Notes under the pieces: generated by a model
Seen by the model: only the letters and a program-made list of their open reading frames with translations
Told to the model about the DNA's origin: nothing
Databases searched by the model: none
Assembly: GCA_029945375.1 (NCBI GenBank)
Contig: CM057057.1
Location: 5,952,001 to 6,016,000 of the forward strand
Source of the DNA: Agaricus subrufescens
Taxonomy: Eukaryota > Basidiomycota > Agaricomycetes > Agaricales > Agaricaceae
Reading direction: 5' to 3'
Length of the DNA: 64,000 nt
Part shown: positions 43,145 through 54,179 of the stretch, in pieces
How positions within the stretch are numbered: position 1 is the stretch's first letter
Layout of the letters: the number at the start of each line of letters is the position of its first letter
Program-made: the position numbers and the translations under genes

Positions 43145-45329
43145 CATCACTTCTTGACCTCTTACCACTACCTTCCTTTTTTGGAAGCCTCAGTGCTAGA
43201 GCCTAGAAGTAGTTTACAAGCCATCGATATGCCTCCTAAGCGTTTGAAACAGCCCGCTCGACAGTCGTCGAGGTCCAGCAATGTGCCGCAAGAGATTTGG
43301 GATCGTGCCGAAGCTCTCATGCGCTCTAAAAACCCCCGCCTCCCAGCAGGCACTCCCAATCCCGCCGAGATCGCGTTCGGGTCGAACCCCTTCTCCCAGA
43401 TTCCCGCTCCCCCTCATCTTCCGAAGGAGAGCGTCCTCAAAGTCTATCCCGAATTTGCTGACTATCTAGACAACAAACTATTCGAAGAAATCAAGGACTG
43501 GGCTGAGGCCCACTCCATCGCTCAATCCATGGGATTCGACGTGCGCCAGCCGTTCCCTTCCCTTCCTGTTCAACCAGCCGCTACTGGATCTTCCAGTGGG
43601 GCTGTGCCTCCTCCCCCCCCTTCCCCATCCTCTACGGCCCCCCCGGAGAACTGGGACGAAGAATCTAGCTTGGAGCAGCAGACAGTGCGCTCAGCTACCC
43701 CGGTCCCCACCCTGGTCCCCGCACCTCCGCCGGCCATTGGCCCAGCGGAGGTGCTCTTCTGGCTCTCTAACAATAGGGAGGTTTACAAAGACCGGGAGTT
43801 CATGGGCTATTTCGCCTTTGAAGCTCTCAATTCTCTGCTCGTCACTGTCCAGCATGGCGAGCACAAATGCACGGTCCTTCCTAATGGCATGTCTATGTCC
43901 GCGGGGATAGACCGACTTATTCTTAGGGCACAACCGCCTGAGAAGAAACTCGAGATCGTTACCCCCGGTGATGCATCTCCCCCTCGTAAGAAGTCCCGCT
44001 CTGGGACCGCTACGCCAGCTCCGCCAACTACCCCGGTTGCACCGAGTGCCCCGCCTCCAGCAATGGAGGTCGTTGAAGCACCAGTGTCTTCTGAGGTCCC
44101 TGTCCTCCCCAGGCCTGCCAAACCTAAGGCGGCACCACCAGTATCGCGCGCTCCTGCTGCGCCTCGGGCTCCACCTTGGGGAACGAAGCCGAAGCGTGCT
44201 CGACACACTGTCCACGGCACTTCGCGCCGTGGTATCACCATTACTCCACCGGCCGGATCTTCTATTTCTGTCCGCAACTTTACTCCGGGCCTTATCAATA
44301 AGGTCAATCAGCTTATCCAGTCGGATCTTGGTTCTTCCAAGTTATCGATCATTCATTCTGAATCGGGTGTCGGAAACAAGATTTTCCTCTCCACCGACAT
44401 CGTCCCCACCGCCTCCGAGACAGCGTTTGTGCTCAAACACATTCGTCGCCTTATCCCTACTGGATCACCAGATGCGGTTATCCAATCCGACAAAGCCACG
44501 TCAACGAGCTACCTCAAGATCGTCGACATTCCCATCTCCCCGACCCTGCCACACACCGATTGGGTCAATGCCACTCGAGGTTTCTTGCTTACAGCAATCT
44601 CGCATTCCACCACGGCCCGCCTCGGCCCACTCATCCGCAATCAAGTCCGTCTCATGCGGACTTCTCCTAAAGCTGACTCATGCGTTGCATGGGTCGACAT
44701 CCATGATTCCACAGCGGGCTCTAATGCTCGCGACCTCATTGGCTCAGTCATCTCGGTCTCCGGGGTGAACTGCCGCATTCAAGGCGCTAAGCCACATTCC
44801 GGTTCCGTCTGCTGTACTCGCTGTCAGCGATGGGGCCATCATGCCAACCAGTGCCGCCGTCAAGGTGTGCGCTGTCCCCTACGCGGGGGGCCTCATCTTG
44901 AGGCCAACCATCATTTAATGGTCGGCGACAAACTCGTTGATCAAAAGAAGTGCATCAATTGCATTGCTTCCAAGCGTGCAAAGACTAATCATGCCGCTAC
45001 GGACTGCTCTTGTCCGTTCTGGCGCAATCGTTTTGATAGGAACTGGCTTCATCGTCAGTTTCCTCGTTCCTAAAGCGTAGGCTCGATCGTTTTCTTTTCT
45101 ATGCACTGTGACGGCCTTTATGTAGTTTTATTTTCTACTGGTCTGATTGTTTTGTTTTTTAATGTCGAGCGCTTGACCTAGTCGCGCGGATACGAGAACA
45201 CAGGTTAGTGCATGTTGTCTGGAGCTTAATGTACGCTGCCGAGGGTTGAAAGGCGGGGATACGCGTTATGGCATCCCATGTACGAGGTCGATTTTGAAAT
45301 AAATCCCACTGATTACAAAAAAAAAAAAA
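43145..45329 (+). mobile_element. Full-length ORF1-only LINE-type retroposon 2
   Basis: Target duplication GTGTCGCGTCGTCTA (43130-43144; right copy 45330-45344 with one difference). Head CACTTCTTGACCTCTTACCAC at 43148, single long ORF, short 3' UTR with TCGAGCGCTTGACC, GCGCGGATACG and ACGCGTTATGGCATCC, and the end TTTTGAAATAAATCCCACT plus GATTAC and poly(A). The tail closely resembles that of the LINE fragment at 52438-54164. No ORF2. Confidence 0.9.
43229..45073 (+). CDS. ORF1 (Gag-like RNA-binding protein), 614 aa
   Basis: ATG 43229 (MPPKRLKQPARQSSRSS) to stop at 45071-45073. Same order of parts as the ORF at 40124: basic/Ser-rich start, Pro-rich linkers, a basic segment (TKPKRARHTVHGTSRRG), a folded region with TSTSYLKIVDIPI, CCHC knuckle CTRCQRWGHHANQC, then a second cluster in which Cys is replaced (CPLRGGPHLEANH) and a terminal CPFWRNRFDRNWLHRQFP. 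An in-frame ATG-less extension upstream is not used. Intact frame; function inferred as for the other copy. Confidence 0.85.
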   Translation: MPPKRLKQPARQSSRSSNVPQEIWDRAEALMRSKNPRLPAGTPNPAEIAFGSNPFSQIPAPPHLPKESVLKVYPEFADYLDNKLFEEIKDWAEAHSIAQSMGFDVRQPFPSLPVQPAATGSSSGAVPPPPPSPSSTAPPENWDEESSLEQQTVRSATPVPTLVPAPPPAIGPAEVLFWLSNNREVYKDREFMGYFAFEALNSLLVTVQHGEHKCTVLPNGMSMSAGIDRLILRAQPPEKKLEIVTPGDASPPRKKSRSGTATPAPPTTPVAPSAPPPAMEVVEAPVSSEVPVLPRPAKPKAAPPVSRAPAAPRAPPWGTKPKRARHTVHGTSRRGITITPPAGSSISVRNFTPGLINKVNQLIQSDLGSSKLSIIHSESGVGNKIFLSTDIVPTASETAFVLKHIRRLIPTGSPDAVIQSDKATSTSYLKIVDIPISPTLPHTDWVNATRGFLLTAISHSTTARLGPLIRNQVRLMRTSPKADSCVAWVDIHDSTAGSNARDLIGSVISVSGVNCRIQGAKPHSGSVCCTRCQRWGHHANQCRRQGVRCPLRGGPHLEANHHLMVGDKLVDQKKCINCIASKRAKTNHAATDCSCPFWRNRFDRNWLHRQFPRS

Positions 45330-45344
45330 GTGTCGCGTCATCTA

Positions 45345-45973
45345 TAAACGTGATCCAGTACTTGTAGCCTGAGTGGGAAGCAACTGGGAGCGGTCCGTGA
45401 AGGTCTGAGTGCACCAGCTCGAGTGGGGATCGATTATGGCTGGTAGAGGAGGGGAAAGGAAGCAAATGCATCTTGCCAGCAAGGCAGGGCTCACATATAG
45501 GGTCAGGGGACGCTTTAGAGTCGATTTTAAGGCCTGTAACAAGCTCCTTGTTCACCATAGACCTCACATCAGCATAATTGTGGTGAATAAAGTGACGATG
45601 CCATAGGGAGAGGTCACAGGGGAGTGTAGAGACCGAAAAAGCGGCCTCCGAGGTCAGAGTTGAGCCATCTAGCTCAGCAGAGTTGTTAGGATGGATGGTG
45701 GCCGTGAAAAGCGTCGTCCCCTTGCAGCAGAAGGCCATAGAACGAGCAGAAATTGTGATAATAAAGTTCTTGTGCTGTGCAAGGTATAGACAAGACAGCA
45801 GATTACTGCGGAGTGCAGGAACATGTAAAACCCTAGTAAACTCGACTGCTCTAGCCACCTTTCCGCTCAAAACTGGCTCAAAGACCACAGACCCCACCCC
45901 AGCAGAGTAAACAACTGAATTATCAGCTAAGCGAATGGGAATGCGATGGGGAGAGTAGGATTTGAACCAATGC
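45345..45973 (-). pseudogene. Copia B protease-integrase segment
   Basis: Minus-strand frame HWFKSYSPHRIPIRLADNSV through NNSAELDGSTLTSEAAFS, WHRHFIHHNYADVRS (integrase HHCC part) and FIDDAT. It has an Arg codon at the site where copia A and F carry TGA. Cut by LINE 2 at 45974 and by the ORF1-only retroposon 2 at 45344. Confidence 0.85.
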
Positions 45974-46101
45974 AACACCACTTCTTGATCTGTAACCACC
46001 ACCTTCCTGTTTAGGATATTGGTGTTGGCCGGCATTTAGTAGTGGTAATACACATTCTACAGGGATAACGCTTGATATCTTGCGACCCCCTGCGCTCTAG
46101 T

Positions 46102-49100
46102 ATGTCTGGGTTACGCAACCAGCCGTACAACCAACCATTGCGACCGCCATCGCCATCAGGAAGTGTTCGTTCATTATCTTCCCAAGCATCCAAGAAATCC
46201 TCGTTCTACCAGAGGACTAAGGACCTAGTTTTGAGAACAGCTGCTCCTAAGAAGAAGAGGAGTATGGCTAGAGAGTTGAAGGGGATGTTGGCACCTAGTG
46301 CTTTCAGAACCTTGGACATGGAGGAAGTTGTACCGACTTCCCAGGAGTCACAAGATGGACCCGCTCCCAAGGATCCGTCAGCAGATAAGGAGATCGACCC
46401 CCAGGAGGAGGTAGAGGAGAGTGAGAATGAGGAGGAGAGCGATATTGAGGACGATCCGAGGATTTTGGAGAGACTTGAGAGGGAAAGAATCGAGAAGTTG
46501 CACCGGGAGGAGGAGGAAGAAGCCCGGGCCACTAACCAGACCTCCAGCGATTGGGGTATCCCCATGCCCACTGGAGATGAACTTAGGCATCCCGCCCTCA
46601 CTGCTCGCCACAGTGAGAGACCCCATTATCTTACAAGACTGTCACTCCAGGCGACGTCTTCTCCTCCCCCGACTCTGCGCTTTTAGACCACGAGGCTCTA
46701 AAGGCCACGTCAGCCCCTCGCAGCCAATCGGAGAGCTACGGCTTCCCGACACCCGACCCGGCCCTCCTTAGTCATCCGGCTTTGAAGGTAACCGGTACCA
46801 CCCCAGTCAACCCGCCCGATACATCAGCAAAAGGTTTGGCTACTTGAAGCTACTTGAAGCTACTTGAGGGCTACTTGAAAATTCTCAAGTAGCCCTCAAG
46901 TAACTTCAAGTAGCTTCAAGTAGCCAAACCTTTTGCTGATGTAGCCTTGCCACATCAGCACCGCTGTCCGGCATCATCGCACCGGCTCTTAGGACCTGGC
47001 AAATTACACCCCCCACTCGAGGCCCAATCCCAGACCTTGATAAGACACCGACGTCGCCCAGAATAGTCAAAACAACTGAGGCGCAGCTCCGAGCCCTTCA
47101 GGCTCAAGAGAAAGATCGAGAGTCCTCTCTTGATCGAGTCATTGGCGGTAATACCATCACTGCCACACAATTTTTCAAGAATATCGAAGCCGCTAAGGCA
47201 CGGGTCGAAGAAATCCCAGAAATGGAGGAGCGACAATCCTCCCCCGCATTCGCCAGAGACGATGGACAAAAAATTCATTTTTATCCAGATGAACTCACCG
47301 AATTCAAGAAGAGGCTCCTGAACGCCTTTGGTCCTATTCTCAAAATGGCCCCTAACAATTGCAACAACCCGAGAGATGTCGCAGAACTCATATGTAACGC
47401 CTTTGGAGCAATCCTCGGCACTGACTGGGCCCACGTCAAAGTTCCGGGCAAAGGTTCGCTCAATCATCGATTGAGTAACTACATTCATCAGATGGATGAC
47501 AAGAACAAGAAAGCGCTTCTCCCCATGACCACCACTCCCATCCAGCCATCCCCCACTCAACAAGTCCGGGCCCCGGCTCCAAATACTGCCGCCCCAATGG
47601 AGATTGACTCCGCGCCGGCACCATCCCCAGCTCGCATCCCCGCTGCTGCTAAAGGTAAGGGCAAGGCACCCCCTCCCCCTCCCACCCCAGTTCAGCCCCC
47701 CCTGGCCCCTAAACCAATCACTATCGCAGCCTTACCAAAGGCCAACAAGTTTGTTCAGATTGCTGCAAACAAAGCGGCACCCAAGAAAGGTAAGACCCAG
47801 CCTTCCGCTGGACCATCCAAGCCTAGGGAGCTCTATATCCAACTCGAGGAACCGCTCCAAGGACAGGCCATCCCCCCTCCCATTCCTCTCCACTCTAAGC
47901 CTGACGCAATCGCCGCCCGTAAGCAGAATACTGCCCAACGGATAGCGAACCAATCACGTGCTCCCCCTCCCCCTGCACCAAAACCGACATCTTACACCTC
48001 GGCCCTCAAAAAGCTGACTGTCACCGCTCCCAATGTTGCCCCAAACATGCCATCCCAGGCCATCCAGTGGGCAGTTGAACTCAAGAAATCCTTCCCGGAA
48101 ATGAGTGTCCAGGAAGCAATGGCAATCTGCGCTCCGTTGGTGTATACACCGATGAATTCCACAGCTTCGGCCGGATCATCTGAGTCGGTGTCTAAAGGAT
48201 GCAAACCGACTCTGGCCCAACAGGCCGCACAAGGTATATCAGGTGGACTCAATCGGAAGTCTGCCCAATTCGGCTTCACCCATATCGTTCAACCGGAACG
48301 ATTCAAAGATATGGGACTTATCGTTGATAAGATGAATAGGTATCTTATCTCAATTTCTTCCCAACTCCGAGTTCAAAATAGCCATCTTTTCAAGACGGTC
48401 GTTCACTTCTATCTCAACCTTGTTCCTTCCAAGCAGGGTTTCACTAATGTCAAGGAGGCCCTTTACAAGGCCCTTGGCCAAGATCTCACCCCCGAGGCGC
48501 CAGACCCACAGGCCCCTCAATCAGTCGCCCATCTCATCATGACGGGCTTTGATTACTGGACTAATGTGCACAATAGGAGACCGGAGGATGTACTAACCGG
48601 TGCACAGGTACTAGAGGGCATGAAGTCGGTGACGCAATTCAACGACCTCGAGGCCAAAGCTCCACCCGCTGTTGTCAAATGTAAAGGTTCTAACGACAAG
48701 GCGGTCGTATTTTTAGATGTCTGGGACTCCAAATCAGGCATCATGACAAAGCACCTCGTCAATAAGGTATACCACATACGAGGTCGACTAATTAAACTAG
48801 CGTACACTCGCCAGCATGAGTTTGTCCCGCAGTGTCAAAACTATTGGCGATGGAACCACGGTACGTCTCGATGCCGCATCAATCACAAGAAATGCGCCAG
48901 GTGTTATCAACCCCATGACACCGAAAACCACGACATCTTCGCCCCTTGCTGCAGAGAACTTAGGAAGAAACCGGAGTGGACAGGTACGTGTACACATGCT
49001 CCCAAATGCGTCAATTGCGGTGGTGCCCACCCTGCCAATCACTCAAACTGTGTCTATAAATGACACCAAAATAACAAATCCTGGCATGCCCAACGCCGGA

Positions 49101-49216
49101 TTGCTGATAATAACCAGGAGAACGCTAAGCGCCGCAGGCGCAAAGCTAACATCACACAGGCTCTGGAGGTTCCGCCTTCACAGATCATCGAAGTTCCCTC
49201 TTCGTCTGCTGAATGA
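46102..49216 (+). pseudogene. LINE 2 ORF1 (Gag-like), several defects
   Basis: Starts MSGLRNQPYNQPLRPPSP. A frameshift near 46620 (one base lost compared with LINE 1), a MITE at 46822-46941 and a stop at 49061-49063 (Arg codon in LINE 1) break it. The first Cys-knuckle is also altered (CQNYWRWNHGTSRC, Tyr for Cys). Other parts match LINE 1 closely: acidic helix, Pro-rich part with AAKGKGKAPPPPP, FGFTHIVQPERFKDMG and CVNCGGAHPANHSNC. The end overlaps ORF2 by ATGA at 49213-49216. Confidence 0.85.
46822..46941. mobile_element. Small palindromic MITE, 120 bp, TA target
   Basis: Inverted ends CATCAGCAAAAGGTTTGGC and its complement, TA on both sides (46820-46821, 46942-46943). The arms contain two to three repeats of GCTACTTGAA. 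LINE 1 shows the empty site (near 32505 on the minus strand). No coding capacity; Tc1/mariner-type mobilisation is inferred from the TA target. Confidence 0.8.
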
Positions 49217-50773
49217 ATAGCGACGACCTTTCTCTCTCAAGCGGAAGTCGAAAACCCGCACCACATTCGTTAAGTAATATTTCTATTCTTTCTTTCAATG
49301 TTCGCAAAAGTTGGGAAGCCACTTCGGTGGTCCTCAACAAAATGGCTGGCTACATGGACATCATTATGTTCCAAGAGCCGGGGTGGAAGGGAGTTCGCAC
49401 CCAACCATCCACTACTAACAAAGATGGGGACGTCGCCTACGGCCCGCCCCTTCACCCTTCATGGACGGCCTTCACAGAGGCCTTCACCAATACAGATGAC
49501 AAGCGAGAACACCCAAGAGTTCTCACATACATCAACAAGCGCATGAATGTCTTCAAGCCCATACTACAATCAGACATCATCAAACACAGGGACATATCAC
49601 TGGTCTCACTCAAAATCAAACACCCTCGCATGGGAATCCCAGAGGAGTTCAACATCCTAAATGTGTATAATGACGGGGAATCACACTCCGCCGTTTGTGC
49701 ACTATCCTCGGTAGGAGAAAATATTCCAAAAATCTCTCTCTGCTCTGGTGATTTTAATATTCAAGATTGCGAATGGGATGAAGGGGCGGCATCACAATAC
49801 CAACCCTCATCTCCATACATGAGACTCAAGGAGGTCATCAACAACCTCGAGCTCTCTTATGTGCCACCCTCTAACGGAGGTGAAGCGACTCATATACCCA
49901 ACAATCCCGAAAATAGGGCGTCGGTTCTGGATTTGGTCTTCGCTTTGGCGGACCTCATCAATAACAAAGAATTCACGTACGAGATCCAAACTAATCCAGC
50001 AGAAAGATGGGGGTCAGACCATCGACCCCTGTCCATCATGGTACCATTCGCCAAAGCGGGGAGCGAGGGTAAAGGAAAGGAGAGAATTGATGAGGGATCT
50101 GAGGAGGAAGAAGACTACATCAAAACGGTCACGACCAAACTCAGTAGCGTCAAAATCAGTACTGTCCACACCAAGGAGGAACTCGAGGAAGTACTTGAAC
50201 AGATCGCATCGATATTCGACGAAGCCTGGAAAACGAATGCGAGGGAAAGCAAACTCAGCCGCCATGGTAAGAAGTGGTGGAACAAGGATTGCAAAAAAGC
50301 GTACAAGGAATACAGCAAGCGCATCAACAGACGCAAGAACCTCAAAGCTCGCACGGAACTCAAACGCACCATCCGAGCAGCCAAAAGGGAACACTTCGAC
50401 AAAAGGATCGAAGAAATCGCCACCGACAATCGAAGACCATGGGACCTCATGCCATGGGCAAGAGAACGCAAGATGGAGGCCGTAGAAGCAATCTTAGACA
50501 ACGAAGGTAAACCATGCCTCAATGAGGACGCGCTTTTCAACACTCTCCACGCTACCTACAATTCAGCGAGTAACCGAACCACTAACCTTGACAGAATGGT
50601 TGAGGAAATTGGAATGTTTGAGGAGAGGACGTGGTCCGTCTTTTCAATTCAAGAATTTCGTGACGCCCTCAAGAACTGCGCGAAGAACACTGCTCCGGGT
50701 CCCGACCATGTGACCTAGAGAATATGGAAGCAGCTGGCGTACAGCAAACTAGTATGCATTCTGATGACCACCA
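49213..50773 (+). pseudogene. LINE 2 ORF2 part 1: endonuclease and RT start
   Basis: ATG 49213. Endonuclease/exonuclease/phosphatase motifs are visible: SFNVRKSWEA, MFQEPGWKG, CSGDFNIQDCEWDE, SVLDLVFALAD and WGSDHRPLSI. A basic helical linker (KKAYKEYSKRINRRKNLKAR) leads to the RT start, NTAPGPDHVT, where TAG at 50716-50718 replaces the expected Trp. Copia A is inserted 50 bp later. The endonuclease would nick the target for target-primed reverse transcription. Confidence 0.85.
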
Positions 50774-51090
50774 TGTTAGAATGCCCCAAGCATTCAGCTA
50801 TTAGAATGGCTGGACAATTTGTTTTGTGTATATCTCGACTTAGAGTAATGTGGACGGTTCCGCTCACGTGATAGATTAGTCAGCGCATGTTGAACTTGCC
50901 TGTGGACGACTTAGAAGTCTTTAGCTTCTTATACTTGTCCACAGGTGAGCAATCTCTTTGTATTGTTGTTATAGCTTCTTATACTTGTCCACAGATTAAC
51001 TGTGCTAATACTAGCTCATTTCTTATCCGATCCGCTCGATACTAGCGTCGTTAGGATCGCCACTGCGAACTCTACGTTCCCATTCCAACA
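50774..51090 (+). repeat. Copia A 5' LTR
   Basis: TGTTAGAATG to CATTCCAACA, with the tandem phrase AGCTTCTTATACTTGTCCACAG, present twice, split by TGAGCAATCTCTTTG. Shares almost all positions with 59457-59773. Confidence 0.95.
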
Positions 51091-51223
51091 GGTTATGGGC
51101 CCCGGCTTCTAACGACCTACAAATCGACTTTTCATTCTTCAACCATCCTCAACTCAACAACTACTCTTTCCCTTCCCTCCTCCCCCAAACTATTTCGCTT
51201 CTCCTGCCCTCATTTTTGCTCGT

Positions 51224-52437
51224 ATGGCTTCGGGTTCGCCAGCGTTCGTTAAGCTCAATGGGGAGAACTATGCCACGTGGTCCGGCGAGATGGAGGCCTG
51301 GCTACGAGCCTCAGGCCTATGGAGACTTGTTTCAGGCAAGCAGAGTCCTCCCTCCATTCCCTCTTCCCCCACTCCCCAGGATTTCGCTTCCCAGTCACTC
51401 TGGGAGGATAAACTCGACAAGGCAGCTGGCTGGCTGTATCTAATGGTTGAAGAAGACCAAAGGGTGCATTTTGCAGGCATCCAGGACGATCCAATCAAGA
51501 TGTGGGCTGCTCTGGAGGCTGTACATCGTCAGAAGAAGGCTGGAATGCGATTCAATGCCTATGATGAGCTCTTCAGCATCCGAAAACACGAAGAGGAGTC
51601 GCTCCAATCGCTTATAAACCGTGTAGAGGGCTGCAAACGTCGTCTAAAGGAGCTTAGACCGGAGAAATTCACTTTAGAGCAGCTGGATGATGAGCTGACC
51701 TCTATGGCACTCATTAGGGCGCTCCCGGACGAGTTTTCGGCCTTCACATCGTCTCTCCTGCTCATGGACAAGCTGGACAAGACTACCATCCATCAGGCCT
51801 TTGTTACTGAGGATATCCAGCGAAGGAAACGTGCTCAGGACGCCTTGGGAGGCTCCCAGGCCCTAGCAGCACGTTCTGGCTTCAAAAACGCGTCGGAGAC
51901 CTGCGATTTCTGTGGGAGGACCGGTCACAAGGTGGCTAACTGCTGGACGTTCGAAAAAGCGAAGAAACGCGCTCAGGAGGACGCTCAGAAGCCCAGAACT
52001 CGAGGAAACAAGGCCAACAAGGCCCAGGACAGCTCCAATGACTCCCCCACCGCTTCTGGAAGCTCTAGCTCGACTCCTGGTGCCGAAAAAGCGCAGAGAG
52101 TTCGAGAATTTGCTGGAAATGCAAGTGCTCCCTCCCCTACCTCTTCCCCTTCGCTCTCTGCCCCCCTGCAGCTCGATGCTGACTTCCACTGGCTTGCAGA
52201 TACAGGGGCCACTTCTCATATGACCCCCCACAAGCATTGGTTCAAATCCTACTCCCCCCATCGCATTCCCATTTGATTAGCTGATAATTCAGTTGTCTAC
52301 TCTGCTGGGGTGGGGTCTGTGGTCTTTGAGCCAGTTTTGAGCGGAAAAGTGGCTAGAGTGGTCGAGTTTACTAGAGTTTTGCATGTTCCTGCTCTCCGGA
52401 GCAACTTGCTGTCTTGTCTATACCTTGCACAGCACAA
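51224..52437 (+). pseudogene. Copia A gag and protease start
   Basis: ATG 51224 (MASGSPAFVKLNGENY), Gag with CCHC knuckle CDFCGRTGHKVANC and protease DTGATSHM. The frame ends at TGA 52274-52276 where copies B, C and D have Arg; beyond it the same frame reads LADNSVVYSAGVGSVV to LYLAQHN. Cut at 52438 by a LINE fragment. Gag itself is intact. The stop could act as a Gag-Pol separator with readthrough, or be a shared defect. Confidence 0.85.
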
Positions 52438-54164
52438 CAACGACAAGTATCACCTCGAGCTCAACGGCTCGACGACCAGAGACATCAACGCCCTCCACCT
52501 CATCACGGCGGGCTGCCTCCACAAGTGGGATTCGGACTTCAACCCTTCGGAACGATCTCACTCCCATATATCGCTCATTACCCTCTACAATGGTCAAGCG
52601 ATCTCATCAAAGGTTCTTGCTGCTGGAAGGCGTATTACCCAAGAGACGATTGTAGGCTGGTCTGCGTACCGAGCCCTTCAGAAAGCCTACAACAAACTTC
52701 AAAAAGGATGGAATGTCGAAAAGATCATCCTTTACACCACGTCTCCGAGGATAGTTCATAATCTCCTCGCCGCCAACTCCAAACCGGTGGGCAAGCAATT
52801 GTCCATCGCCCTGTCTCTCGCACTTGAAGCTATAGTCGACGAGTATCCTGGAGTGGAAATCGTCATCAAGGGCTATCGCGAGTCATGGGCCACCTCGGAT
52901 CCCGATACAAGCACATGGCAGTTCAATTTTCTCCGTGCGCACGTCTACCAAGCGATCCACAACGCGGCAAAAGAGAGATACTTTACCAACGCCTCTCTAA
53001 CCTTTCCTCAATCGCAATCACACGAATTTGCCAAGCAGAGGACCACTTCCAACGTCCTAGCTCTCTGGGTCAGAGGCTTTGACGATCCAAGAGACCGGTC
53101 ATGTTTTAGGGGACATGGCTGGCTCGAATTATACCAAAAGAAACCTGGACGTCTCAAAATGAGGGTTCCAGATTTCAACTTTCCTTGTAGTCACGTCGAA
53201 GGTGGGTGGTGTAGGCAGGACGCCTCCCTTCCGCCAGACACGGATTACACACGGGTTCTCCCGACACACCTCAACCAAGGCCCTTGGCTCCGCAACCACG
53301 GTGGAGTAACGGCCGCTCACGACCCCAAGCTACTTGCTCATCTTGTACGCTTGATCACTAATCATGCACCAACTGGGGAGTATCGCTCTAGATTCTTCCC
53401 TCGTGAGCCAATGGTGGGCTGTCATGGAACGGTTGACCCGCCATTCCCGGAGACCCGTGAACACATATTGAACTGCTGTCCTTGGTACGTGAGGAGAGCT
53501 AATCATTATACGATAGATGGAATCTGCACAATCCGCGGTCTCATCCTATTCCTTATGGACAACCCAAGCGCCTTCACCTTCGAACCCTCGGAGCAATCGC
53601 GCATATCAGAGTCGAGCTGGCCGGCCTACCGCGAGGAGGTGTACCGCAAGCGAGACGAAGATAACAAGGACAGGCGCAAACGCAAGCTACCTGTCCTTGA
53701 CGTAGGTCCTATCTTTTGGCATGAGACCGAGATTTCCCTTTATCAGAACTGTTTTGAAGCTGACGAATGGGCCGGCTTTGATTTTGAAAGGATGACGCTT
53801 GGATCGTTGGAGGTGACAGGAGAGGTCGTTAAAGCCGAAAACGATAAGTTCTATTTCAATTGCTTTGTAGTTTTTCTATTCAGCTATATCTTTCGTCGAT
53901 TCCTTTTTTCATTTTCACTCTCTCTAGTGTACTTGTACTCGGATCAATCTCTGGATTCTTTTTCCTTTTTCTTTTTCTCTTCGAGCGATGCATTTTCCGC
54001 TGGATACGTTGACTGCCCCTTTGTTGTTTGTTCTCTTTGTAATCCCCGTGGGGGGGAGAGGTAGTGTACAGGTGATGTAAAGTACAGGGTACGCGTCGTG
54101 GCACCCTTAAGGTCCATTTTGAAATAAATGCCATTGATACAAAAAAAAAAAAAAAAAAAAAAAA
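52438..54164 (+). mobile_element. 5'-truncated LINE insertion (ORF2 C-terminus, tail)
   Basis: Target duplication CCTTGCACAGCACAA (52423-52437, 54165-54179). Encodes in one frame the ORF2 C-terminal part: NDKYHLELNGSTTRDINAL through PHSHISLITLYNG-like sequence, FAKQRTTSNVLALWVRGFDDP, then ETREHILNCCPWYVRRANH and a final charged region to about 53860. The 3' UTR carries TCGAGCG, GGATACG, ACGCGTCGTGGCACCC and ends TTTTGAAATAAATGCCATTG, ATAC and 24 A. It gives the LINE 3' end missing from LINE 1 and 2. Confidence 0.9.
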
Positions 54165-54179
54165 CCTTGCACAGCACAA

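Larger units (their letters stand above)
35491..45973 (-). mobile_element. Copia B, minus strand, multiply interrupted
   Basis: 3' LTR 35491-36190, then (reading minus) pol segments at 37358-36212, 39996-38693, 42850-42598 and 45973-45345. Between them sit a noncoding retroposon, a tRNA-bearing LTR-like element holding an ORF1-only retroposon, a solo LTR and a second ORF1-only retroposon. LINE 2 cuts it at 45974 and the 5' LTR and Gag lie beyond the window. Every internal insertion keeps its own target duplication, so pol was continuous before. Confidence 0.85.
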
